Shown piece by piece: positions 6,805 to 13,685 of a stretch of DNA of 19,575 nucleotides. A program made the position numbers and the translations under genes. Under the pieces are notes generated by a model, which was not told where the DNA came from, searched no databases, and saw nothing but the letters and a program-made list of their open reading frames with translations. Source of the stretch: an uncultured Acidimicrobiaceae bacterium. GTDB taxonomy: Bacteria > Actinomycetota > Acidimicrobiia > Acidimicrobiales > UBA8592. Location: positions 1 to 19,575 of the forward strand of contig CAJWET010000005.1 in NCBI GenBank assembly GCA_913031515.1. The letters run 5' to 3'. Position 1 is the first letter of the stretch. Every line of letters starts with the position of its first letter.

Positions 6805-7743
6805 ATGCGCTACATCCTAGGTTTACCAACAGATCATGTTGAATTAATCGACCAGTTCGGAACAAGCGTAGCGATCACTGAAATGGCTTCAACCGCTGAA
6901 AGACTAGGGTATTACGGTGTGTTTGTTACAGATCACCCCGCTCCTCCCGCCTCGTTCATATCGGCCGGTGGCCATCATACCCTTGACCCCATGGTCACTC
7001 TGGCAGCTGCTGCAACAAGTACTACACAACTAAAGATATTGACCAATCTACTGATCGTGGCATACCGTAATCCGTTCCTAGCGGCAAAATCAGTTGCAAC
7101 TCTTGATAATCTCTCCGAAGGTCGCCTGATACTCGGCGTTGGTGCAGGATATCTCAAAGAAGAATTTGCAGCTGTCGGAGCACCCTTCGACACTCGTGGT
7201 GATCTCTTAAACGAACACCTTGAAGTTATGCGACAAGCATGGAGTGGCAACCCCGTAACCGCAATCAGTGATAATTATCAAGCCAAAGAGATCGTATCCC
7301 TTCCCCGACCGAAACAACAGCCGGATGCTATTTCACCTCCGATATGGATCGGTGGAAATTCAAATAATGCCATTGACCGTGTTGTACGTTTTGGAGAGGG
7401 ATGGATCCCCATGCCGACACCGAAAGGCATAGACAAATTTGTTCACACTAGCCCCATTAATGACCTTGATTCACTCGGGAAAAAAATCGGTACGCTTACA
7501 AGAAAATGGGAACAAGCGGGGCGAAGAGGGAAACCCAATATCGCTATTGGGCCTTGGGATGCCGGACATTTCGCTACAAAGAATTGGGATCCGGAAACCT
7601 ACTTAAAACGTCTTGATCAGTTCTCTGAACTCGGCGTTACCCATGTTCCTATTATGCTCAGCAGTCTAGGTGGTGATCTTCTCGTAACTCGCTCACAGTT
7701 CCTCGAACGTGTCGATGGTTTCGCGCGATTCGTTGGCTTATAG
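6805..7743 (+). CDS. LLM-class F420-dependent oxidoreductase (TIGR03619-like)
   Basis: A 312-residue luciferase-like oxidoreductase, the third in the window. Motifs are LGYYGVFVTDHPAPP (34-48), the LDPMVTLAAAAT strand (60-71), TLDNLSEGRLILGVGAGYLK (99-118), PPIWIGGNSNNAIDR after the insertion region, and GEGWIPMP. DNLSEGR followed by GVGAGY and the WIGGN strand resembles the F420-dependent subgroup modelled as TIGR03619; I could not run that model. ATG start with GAGGA six bases upstream. Divergent from the P450 and convergent with the decarboxylase (17-base gap). Probable role: hydride transfer in a catabolic or detoxifying pathway; substrate unknown. Confidence 0.92.
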   Translation: MRYILGLPTDHVELIDQFGTSVAITEMASTAERLGYYGVFVTDHPAPPASFISAGGHHTLDPMVTLAAAATSTTQLKILTNLLIVAYRNPFLAAKSVATLDNLSEGRLILGVGAGYLKEEFAAVGAPFDTRGDLLNEHLEVMRQAWSGNPVTAISDNYQAKEIVSLPRPKQQPDAISPPIWIGGNSNNAIDRVVRFGEGWIPMPTPKGIDKFVHTSPINDLDSLGKKIGTLTRKWEQAGRRGKPNIAIGPWDAGHFATKNWDPETYLKRLDQFSELGVTHVPIMLSSLGGDLLVTRSQFLERVDGFARFVGL

Positions 7744-7760
7744 TCGGCGGGGATTTCTAT

Positions 7761-9194
7761 TTACAAGTGATACTCGGAGGGAGGCCCATTCATATCTATT
7801 AGTTCCCATAAGGCTTCTATATGTCGGCGTTCAGTCCAAGTTGACCCAATGGAAACACGAATGAAATCTGTATCGTCAATCACTGAAGGTGTTAAATAAG
7901 TCGTTCCACTTGCGTTTATGGCATTTGCCAAGGATTTCGTGGTCTCGTTTCCTCCAACATGGCGGAAACAGACCAATGCAAGAGTCCGTGGCGCGACAAT
8001 TTCGAAACGACTGTCCAGCGCTAGCCGGTTCTCTAGTTCTTCTGCCCAATCGACATGGGATCTCACGAAACTCCGTAATTTCTCTGCACCGTATGACCGA
8101 AGGACAAACCATAACTTTAATGCTCGAAAACGTCGACCAAGCGGAACATGCCAATCCCGATAGTCAATAGCTGCCGGATTTCCTGAGGATTCATTTTTTA
8201 GATATGCAGGGAGGATGCTGAGTGTGTTAATCAATTTCGACCGGTCAGCGACCCAGAAAACGGAGCAATCAAAATTCGTTAGAAGCCATTTGTGGGGATT
8301 GAACGTATAGCTGTCGACAAGTTCAACCCCATCCTGAAGGTGTCTAAATTCTGGGCATATCATGGCGCTACCCGCGTACGCTGCATCAGCGTGATGCCAC
8401 ATACCGTGGTCTCTGGCGATCGCGGCGATCGGGCGAATTGGATCCATGGCTGTCGTGCTTGTAGTACCTACCGCAGAACATACCCACGTTGGTATGAGGC
8501 CATCTGCTAAATCCAAGCCGATTTGTTTTTCGAAAGCATCAACATTTAAGCAGAATGAAGCATCTACTGGAATGGACCGGATGTGCCTGAATCCGGCAAT
8601 GCGGGCCCCTTTCTCGATTGAAGAATGGGCTTGTTCTGAACCATAGGCAACCAACGAATCCGTTGGATGTCCTGCCTCGACAGCGTGATGGCGCGCGACG
8701 ACTAACGAAAGATGTGTAGAATCTGAAGCGCTCATTTGTAAGACCCCACCCCCGGGACCGGTATCGATTCGCCATGAAGATGGGAGGCCAAGGAGATCTA
8801 CCAGCCAATCCAGAACCGTGTTTTCTATCTCAGTTGCTGCTGGTGCTGTTGACCACATCATCCCCTGAGTGGCAAGACCAGCGGCTACAAATTCTCCAAG
8901 AACGGAAACCGGTGACACCCCCGAAGGAAAAAAAGCGAACCATCCCGGGTGTTGCCAATGTGCCATGCCTGGCATAACCACATGATCGAGGTCGGCAATA
9001 ATGTCCTCCATGTGTTCTGCATGTTCTGGAGCAGTTTCGGGAAGCATTGCTCGAATATCACCTGGCGAGATTTCGGGAAGTATTCGCTTGTCATCAATAC
9101 TTCTAAAGTACTCTGCAAGCCAATCAACGAGCTGGTAGCCGTAATTTCTAAAATCTTCAATCGGAAGATGCGGAGAATTCTCTGCATTACTCAT
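7761..9194 (-). CDS. Aromatic-L-amino-acid decarboxylase (PLP, group II)
   Basis: A 477-residue group II pyridoxal-phosphate decarboxylase that aligns along its length with animal and plant aromatic amino-acid decarboxylases. Key residues fall almost exactly at the pig DOPA decarboxylase numbers: H190 (ring-stacking His), D270 in HHADAAYAG, and the Schiff-base lysine K302 in SYTFNPHKWL. Y331 in ILPAYLKN corresponds to the flexible-loop Tyr that separates true decarboxylases from the aldehyde synthases (Phe there). The enzyme should release CO2 from Trp, Tyr, Phe or DOPA to give the amine; the exact substrate cannot be told. ATG start with AGGGGGAC a few bases upstream. Overlaps the end of the YbaK-like gene by 8 bases, so the two are co-translated. 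Confidence 0.93.
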   Translation of the reverse strand: MSNAENSPHLPIEDFRNYGYQLVDWLAEYFRSIDDKRILPEISPGDIRAMLPETAPEHAEHMEDIIADLDHVVMPGMAHWQHPGWFAFFPSGVSPVSVLGEFVAAGLATQGMMWSTAPAATEIENTVLDWLVDLLGLPSSWRIDTGPGGGVLQMSASDSTHLSLVVARHHAVEAGHPTDSLVAYGSEQAHSSIEKGARIAGFRHIRSIPVDASFCLNVDAFEKQIGLDLADGLIPTWVCSAVGTTSTTAMDPIRPIAAIARDHGMWHHADAAYAGSAMICPEFRHLQDGVELVDSYTFNPHKWLLTNFDCSVFWVADRSKLINTLSILPAYLKNESSGNPAAIDYRDWHVPLGRRFRALKLWFVLRSYGAEKLRSFVRSHVDWAEELENRLALDSRFEIVAPRTLALVCFRHVGGNETTKSLANAINASGTTYLTPSVIDDTDFIRVSIGSTWTERRHIEALWELIDMNGPPSEYHL

Positions 9195-9666
9195 TTTGTC
9201 CCCCTGTTAGCGACGCGTATGTTGCTCCAAGTACATCTTCAAAGCTACTAGGGGAAATAGCTACTTCCAGACCTCGCTTACCTCCGCTGACATACACCTC
9301 GTCTAAAGTACTAGCTGAAAGATCCACAAATGTTCGATGCTGTCGCACTTGCCCGAATGGAGAAATACCCCCAGCTACATACCCTGTCCTTCGCTCAGCT
9401 ACTGACACTTCGGCCATGCTAGCTCTTTTTGTTCCTGCTGCTTTCGCCAATGACTTCAGATTTAACAGTGAAATCACCGGCACGACGCAGACAACAATTT
9501 CTCCCTCATGTAGCTCGGCAAGAAGGGTCTTAAAGACTCGCGATGGATTAAGTCCGAGTTCCTCAACTACCTCTTCTCCATAGCCTCGCCCCAGCGATCC
9601 ATCTTCATACTCAAGGATCCTGAAAGCCTGACCGGCTTCTGAGAGGGCAATGATAGCTGGAGTCAC
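9187..9666 (-). CDS. ybaK: YbaK/EbsC-family Cys-tRNA(Pro) deacylase
   Basis: A 159-residue member of the YbaK editing family, which hydrolyses Cys wrongly attached to tRNA(Pro). Family hallmarks are LGLNPSRVFKTLL with the essential lysine at K46 (same number as in the characterised Haemophilus protein), KRASMAEVSVAERRTGYVAG, then GGISPFGQ. The N-terminal part has YGEEVVEELGL where many relatives have YxHxxAEALG. The frame starts at a GTG (9666-9664) with no Shine-Dalgarno; a TAGAAT hexamer lies exactly six bases upstream, so translation from a leaderless transcript is likely. Its last 8 bases overlap the decarboxylase start. Divergent from the CoxM-like fragment. Confidence 0.92.
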   Translation of the reverse strand: MTPAIIALSEAGQAFRILEYEDGSLGRGYGEEVVEELGLNPSRVFKTLLAELHEGEIVVCVVPVISLLNLKSLAKAAGTKRASMAEVSVAERRTGYVAGGISPFGQVRQHRTFVDLSASTLDEVYVSGGKRGLEVAISPSSFEDVLGATYASLTGGQNE

Positions 9667-9672
9667 ATCAAG

Positions 9673-9678
9673 ATTCTA
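9673..9678 (-). promoter_or_regulatory. -10 hexamer of leaderless ybaK transcript
   Basis: TAGAAT, followed by six bases (CTTGAT) and the GTG start of ybaK. The position fits transcription beginning at or next to the start codon, as in actinobacterial leaderless mRNAs. No -35 is clear. Confidence 0.5.
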
Positions 9679-9725
9679 CGGTGAAACTACACAGAGTCCG
9701 AATTGTCACTTGTCTATTGGATTCT

Positions 9726-9744
9726 TTAGTCACATTACGACTAA
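9726..9744. repeat. Inverted repeat in divergent ybaK / CoxM-like region
   Basis: TTAGTC at 9726-9731 and GACTAA at 9739-9744 are perfect 6-base arms with a 7-base spacer, midway between two divergent starts. The symmetry would suit a dimeric repressor site. Six-base arms occur by chance, so this is weak. Confidence 0.25.
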
Positions 9745-9771
9745 TCCAGGGTACCAATCGGGGGAGGTTGC

Positions 9772-9999
9772 ATGTCACTTGTAGGTGAGCGCGTCATACG
9801 TAAAGAATCTGCAGGTATAGGAGTGATCAATAAGGGTACCGCTCCTGTCAGCGCTCACGTAGCCGAAACAGCATTGGGAGAAGGAGGTTCATCTCAGGAT
9901 GTCGCAGATGAGGGCCTTACGCCTCCAGTAGACATACATGCTGACGAAGATTACCGACGCCACCTCGCCAGAGTTCTTCTTGAAAGAGCACTTTCGTAG
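9772..9999 (+). CDS. Orphan C-terminal fragment of CoxM/XDH FAD-subunit domain
   Basis: A 75-residue frame whose last ~58 residues match the end of the C-terminal domain of the medium (FAD) subunit of aerobic CO-dehydrogenase and xanthine-dehydrogenase families: GIGVINKGTAP, the SAHVAETAL helix, and the tail VDIHADEDYRRHLARVLLERAL, which in full-length proteins of about 280 residues ends the polypeptide. The FAD-binding domain and most of the C-terminal domain are missing; the frame is closed by a TAA about 30 bases upstream. A strong Shine-Dalgarno (GGGGGAGG) ends five bases before the ATG, so it may still be translated. No large or small Cox/XDH subunit gene is nearby. Probably a decayed remnant; a stand-alone small protein derived from the domain is the alternative. 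Confidence 0.6.
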   Translation: MSLVGERVIRKESAGIGVINKGTAPVSAHVAETALGEGGSSQDVADEGLTPPVDIHADEDYRRHLARVLLERALS

Positions 10000-10026
10000 T
10001 TACTAACTCGGAAGATTCTATTATTA

Positions 10027-10116
10027 TCACATCAATAATGGCACAACAACCGAAGCGATCATCATGCATACCACGATTGCTGCAATTACCCGTATGCTTG
10101 TGTTCCGCTTTGCCAT
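10027..10116 (-). CDS. 29-residue single-pass membrane peptide (putative)
   Basis: A short frame with a basic head (MAKRNTSIR) followed by a wholly hydrophobic stretch (about residues 10-29: VIAAIVV, then MMIASVVVPLLM) and a TGA stop. This is the composition of a tiny membrane-anchored peptide. A TAAGCT hexamer stands exactly six bases before the ATG, the same leaderless geometry seen at other genes in the window, which supports expression. Convergent with the CoxM-like fragment and divergent from the SDR gene. No family is recognised. A chance frame of 30 codons is possible. Confidence 0.45.
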   Translation of the reverse strand: MAKRNTSIRVIAAIVVCMMIASVVVPLLM

Positions 10117-10122
10117 AGATCA

Positions 10123-10128
10123 AGCTTA
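10123..10128 (-). promoter_or_regulatory. -10 hexamer before the 29-aa membrane peptide
   Basis: TAAGCT, then six bases (TGATCT), then ATG. No Shine-Dalgarno. Same spacing as at ybaK, the SDR, the 51-aa gene and uppS. Confidence 0.4.
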
Positions 10129-10209
10129 GAAGGTGCCAACCTAAAGGATACAGCTGGGACAGGACCGATATTCCGACAGCGCATCTATACAAAACCCTGC
10201 TCGCGTGGG

Positions 10210-10215
10210 TACGCT
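10210..10215 (+). promoter_or_regulatory. -10 hexamer of leaderless SDR transcript
   Basis: TACGCT, then TTGATT, then GTG (10222). It argues that the GTG, not the in-frame TTG at 10216, starts the SDR protein. Confidence 0.5.
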
Positions 10216-10221
10216 TTGATT

Positions 10222-10971
10222 GTGGATTTAGGAATTTCCGGGCGTAATGCTCTAATAGCTGCTTCATCAGGTGGACTTGGCTACGCAACTGCCGCTGCTT
10301 TAGGAGCAGCTGGCTGTACGATAGTGCTTTCCGGTCGTGACGAGGAACGCCTACGACAAGCATCAGAGTCAATTCCTGGAAGTATCCCGATCGTTAGTGA
10401 TGTTTCAGACGCAAACGGAGCCACTGATCTTGTGACCCAGGCAGAGGAAGCCCTTGGGTCGGGAATAGACATTCTTGTCACAAACGCTGGAGGACCACCT
10501 CCCGGCACCTTCACTACTACTGACGTCAGCGCATACATGGCAGCCCTCGAACTTAACCTGATGTCGGTTGTCGCAATGTGTAAGGCTGCAGTTCCAAGTA
10601 TGCAAGAACGGGGCTGGGGACGGGTCCTAGCAATCACTTCCATCTCCGTCCGACAACCAATCCCAAATATCATGTTGTCGAATACGGCCCGAGCCGGCGC
10701 CACCGGGTTTTTGAAAACGTTAGCCTTAGAAGTCGCAGAAGATGGTGTGACAGTTAACTCCATCCAACCAGGATTTCATGCAACCAATCGGGTAAAGAGT
10801 CTCTATGGAGAAACAGATCTCGAAGAGCTCGCAAAATCCGTGCCAGCTGGGAAAATAGGAAAAGCCGAAGACTTCGGCCAAATAGCAGCTTTCCTTTGTT
10901 CAGAGCAAGCTGGGTACATTACAGGAGCGGCGATACCTGTCGCAGGCGGAATTTACAAGGGTCTGCAGTAA
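10222..10971 (+). CDS. SDR-family oxidoreductase with atypical SxxxR active site
   Basis: A 249-residue short-chain dehydrogenase. The N-terminus MDLGISGRNALIAASSGGLG gives the nucleotide loop (ASSGGLG, 14-20); NAG is at 88-90, the catalytic Ser region at AITSIS (137-142), and TVNSIQPG at 177-184. The expected YxxxK reads SNTAR: Ser153 and Arg157 replace Tyr and Lys. This LSNxxR variant is shared by a recognisable SDR subgroup, so it is probably not a sequencing error, but its chemistry is less certain. Start is GTG 10222, chosen because MDLGxxGRxAL is the usual SDR beginning and because TACGCT lies six bases upstream; TTG 10216 would add two residues. First gene of a probable SDR / acyl-CoA ligase / quinone oxidoreductase set. 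Substrate unknown. Confidence 0.91.
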   Translation: MDLGISGRNALIAASSGGLGYATAAALGAAGCTIVLSGRDEERLRQASESIPGSIPIVSDVSDANGATDLVTQAEEALGSGIDILVTNAGGPPPGTFTTTDVSAYMAALELNLMSVVAMCKAAVPSMQERGWGRVLAITSISVRQPIPNIMLSNTARAGATGFLKTLALEVAEDGVTVNSIQPGFHATNRVKSLYGETDLEELAKSVPAGKIGKAEDFGQIAAFLCSEQAGYITGAAIPVAGGIYKGLQ

Positions 10972-11015
10972 TAGCAAAAACACTTACTTCCTTAGCTTCT
11001 TTCTAGAACCAGATC

Positions 11016-11021
11016 TAAGCT
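11016..11021 (+). promoter_or_regulatory. Candidate -10 hexamer of the acyl-CoA ligase gene
   Basis: TAAGCT, eight bases before the ATG at 11030, with no Shine-Dalgarno in the 58-base gap after the SDR stop. Consistent with a leaderless or nearly leaderless transcript independent of the SDR. Confidence 0.4.
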
Positions 11022-11029
11022 AATACCTC

Positions 11030-12619
11030 ATGGATGAACTACAACAACAGACAATTCCTGATTTGGTAGAGCAAGCTGCTATCAGATACGGATCTTCACA
11101 AGCGCTTGTTGATGGAGATATAGATTGGAGTTTCGAAGATCTTTCCCAGAAGGTTCAACAGATGGCCCGAGCGCTCCTTACGAGTGGGGTTGAACATGGT
11201 GAACGAGTAGGTATATGGGCTCCCAATACTTGGGAGTGGGTTGTGGCGGCCCTTGGAGTCCATGAGGTCGGCGGAGTTCTAGTTCCTATAAATACCAGAT
11301 TCAAAGGAAGAGAAGCTGGGTATGTCATCAAGCGGGCCAATGTCAAACGACTCTTCACGGTAACTGATTTCCTTGAAACCAATTATGTCGAATTACTAAA
11401 GGAAGCCGGCGTTTTAGAGTTATTAGACGAGGTCATCATTATGCGTGGTCAAACTCAAGAAGGGACAATCAGCGTAACTGATGTTCTAAGTCGTTCAGCA
11501 CAAACCGACCAAGCTGAACATCAAGCGAGGAGAAATAGCGTTCGGGGAGAAGATTTGTGTCACATCATGTTTACTTCGGGAACGACGGGGTTACCGAAAG
11601 GGGCAATGCTCACGCATGCGGCGGTAACCCGTGGATATAACGATTGGGCAGAGATTGTTGGACTTCAAGAAGGAGATAGATACCTCATCGTCAACCCCTT
11701 TTTCCATTCCTTTGGTTTGAATGCAGGAATCCTCGCCTGTCTTATGAAAGGAGCCTGCATCCTTCCCCATCCCGTGTTTGATGTTTCTGAAGTTATGCGC
11801 AGAGTCCCAATTGACCGCATTTCAATGCTGCCAGGTCCCCCTGCGATATATCAGACAATTCTCAACCATCCGGATCTGGAAAGTTTCGACATGTCCACAT
11901 TGCGTCTGGCAGTCACTGGGGCCGCAGTAATTCCGGTCGAGATGATCGTACAAATGAGGGAAAAACTGGGTTTCGAAACAGTCGTTACAGGATATGGACT
12001 AACTGAGGGATCAGGGCTGGCGACTATGTGCCGTCATGATGACGACCCTACGACAATAGCGAACACTTCAGGACGTGCAATGCCGGGCATGGAAGTAAAA
12101 ATTGTCGATGCTCACAACTCAGAAGTTCCAAGGGGAGAACCAGGGGAAATCATCGTTCGCGGATACAACATCATGAAAGGCTACCTTGACGACCCCGAAC
12201 AGACAGCTCTTACGGTCAACTCGTCAGGATGGCTACATACGGGAGACATAGGTGTAATGGACCCCCAAGGAAACATCGCTATAACTGACAGGAAAAAGGA
12301 CATGTACATTAATGGCGGATTCAATGTCTACCCTGCAGAAGTAGAATCCCTCATGCTGGCCCATCCAGATATCGGCCAAGTTTCTGTTGTTGGGGTACAT
12401 GACCTCAGAATGGGCGAAGTGGGGTTCGCTTTTATCGTCCCTGCAACAGGTAGACAACCAGACCATGAAAAAATTATCGACTGGTGTCGGGGTGAGATGG
12501 CAAATTATAAATGCCCTAGACATATTCAATTCGTCGAAACGCTTCCTTTGAATGCTTCAGGAAAAGTCTTGAAGTATGAACTACGCGAGAGAGCGGAGAA
12601 GATATTGGGTCAACGATGA
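11030..12619 (+). CDS. Acyl-CoA synthetase / AMP-dependent ligase (FadD3-like)
   Basis: A 529-residue adenylate-forming enzyme that activates a carboxylic acid with ATP and joins it to CoA. Motifs are the phosphate loop TSGTTGLPKGAM (182-193), GYGLTEGSG (321-329), HTGDIG (403-408), the hinge TDRKKDMYINGGFNVYP (419-435), and the C-terminal catalytic lysine K512 in NASGKVLKYELRE. The overall pattern resembles FadD3/FadD17-type ligases of actinobacteria that activate steroid-ring or other bulky acids, but specificity cannot be read from the sequence. The stop overlaps the next ATG (ATGA), so it is translationally coupled to the quinone oxidoreductase. No Shine-Dalgarno before its ATG. With the SDR it suggests breakdown of a hydroxylated or cyclic acid as its CoA thioester. 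Confidence 0.93.
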   Translation: MDELQQQTIPDLVEQAAIRYGSSQALVDGDIDWSFEDLSQKVQQMARALLTSGVEHGERVGIWAPNTWEWVVAALGVHEVGGVLVPINTRFKGREAGYVIKRANVKRLFTVTDFLETNYVELLKEAGVLELLDEVIIMRGQTQEGTISVTDVLSRSAQTDQAEHQARRNSVRGEDLCHIMFTSGTTGLPKGAMLTHAAVTRGYNDWAEIVGLQEGDRYLIVNPFFHSFGLNAGILACLMKGACILPHPVFDVSEVMRRVPIDRISMLPGPPAIYQTILNHPDLESFDMSTLRLAVTGAAVIPVEMIVQMREKLGFETVVTGYGLTEGSGLATMCRHDDDPTTIANTSGRAMPGMEVKIVDAHNSEVPRGEPGEIIVRGYNIMKGYLDDPEQTALTVNSSGWLHTGDIGVMDPQGNIAITDRKKDMYINGGFNVYPAEVESLMLAHPDIGQVSVVGVHDLRMGEVGFAFIVPATGRQPDHEKIIDWCRGEMANYKCPRHIQFVETLPLNASGKVLKYELRERAEKILGQR

Positions 12620-13602
12620 TGCAAGCGGTCGTTCTCGAAGAATACGGAAATGTAGAAGTTCTGGGCATTAAGGAAATACCGCTACCTTCTCCTGGTCCAA
12701 CAGAAGTCCGTGTGAAAGTAGCTGCCACCGCACTAAACCGTGCAGACCTTCTTCAAAGAAGAGGGTTGTACCCAGGTCCAGAAGCGGAATTTGAGATTCC
12801 CGGTATTGAATTCTCGGGAATCATTGAATCTTCAGGAGCTGATGCGAACAGATACCCTGATGGAACCAAGGTAATGGGTATTGTGAGCGGCGGCGGATAC
12901 GCGGAATACCTTGTCGCTGATGAGCGGCAAATTATGCCGATCCCTTCCAATATTCCCCTTGTTGATGCTGCAGCGATCCCGGAAGTTTGGATTACCGCTT
13001 TCGATGCATTGATAGATAAAGGGAATTTACAAACCAGTCAAAAGTGTTTGATCCACGCCGGTGGGTCGGGGGTCGGTACTGCCAGCATTCAGATAGCAAA
13101 AGAGCTTGAAGTTGACGTGGCTGTAACCGCTTCAGCAGCGAAGCTAGAGACCTGCAGGCAGCTAGGAGCTGACCTTATGATTGATTATCACAATGAGGAC
13201 TTTGTTACTGCAGTCCAAGGATGGACCTCGTCAACAGGAGTCGATGTTGTCCTTGACGTAGTCGGTGGAAACTACCTCGAAAAAAATATTGCGTGTACCA
13301 GTGTCCAGGGCAGAATAGTGCAGGTCGGAGCCATGGCAGGAGTGAAAACCGAAATTAACTTAGGAGCCTTATTACAAAAACGCTTGACGCTCATAGGAAC
13401 GGTTCTTCGAAGCAGGTCGATAGAAGAAAAGATTTCCCTAGCAGAAAGTTTTGATTCACAAATCACTCCGAAGTTCGAGGATGGTTCGTTTAAACCAGTT
13501 ATCGATACCAGATATGCATTTCAAGAGATCGCCGAAGCTCACACCTATATGGAGAGCAATAGAAACATTGGAAAAATTCTTATCGAGCTATCGCCAAGTT
13601 AA
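12616..13602 (+). CDS. NAD(P)H-quinone oxidoreductase, PIG3/zeta-crystallin type (MDR)
   Basis: A 328-residue medium-chain dehydrogenase/reductase without zinc. ATALNRADLLQRRGLYPGP (37-55) is the PIG3-type quinone oxidoreductase signature; EVWITAFDAL (123-132) and the nucleotide loop HAGGSGVGTASIQIAK (147-162) follow, and NIGKILIEL ends it. Such enzymes move one or two electrons from NADPH to quinones or reduce enoyl substrates. Two ATGs in a row (12616 and 12619); the first overlaps the ligase stop and is used here, with GGAGAAG upstream in the ligase end. Its role with the ligase and SDR may be to reduce an enoyl or quinone-like intermediate; that is inferred from position only. Confidence 0.92.
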   Translation: MMQAVVLEEYGNVEVLGIKEIPLPSPGPTEVRVKVAATALNRADLLQRRGLYPGPEAEFEIPGIEFSGIIESSGADANRYPDGTKVMGIVSGGGYAEYLVADERQIMPIPSNIPLVDAAAIPEVWITAFDALIDKGNLQTSQKCLIHAGGSGVGTASIQIAKELEVDVAVTASAAKLETCRQLGADLMIDYHNEDFVTAVQGWTSSTGVDVVLDVVGGNYLEKNIACTSVQGRIVQVGAMAGVKTEINLGALLQKRLTLIGTVLRSRSIEEKISLAESFDSQITPKFEDGSFKPVIDTRYAFQEIAEAHTYMESNRNIGKILIELSPS

Positions 13603-13685
13603 CCCAAGAGATTTAAATTCAATACAGAACAACGTCGCAATCGGTTTTGGTTTGTGGCCGTTCGTCACCTACCCTTGATACAGCA

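Noticed and set aside
9704..9782. Direct repeat TGTCACTTGT at 9704-9713 and 9773-9782
   Set aside because: Only 10 bases, two copies, no inverted ends or transposase; treated as chance rather than the scar of a deletion or insertion.
10281..10763. 160-residue minus-strand frame opposite the SDR
   Set aside because: Antisense shadow; no family features.
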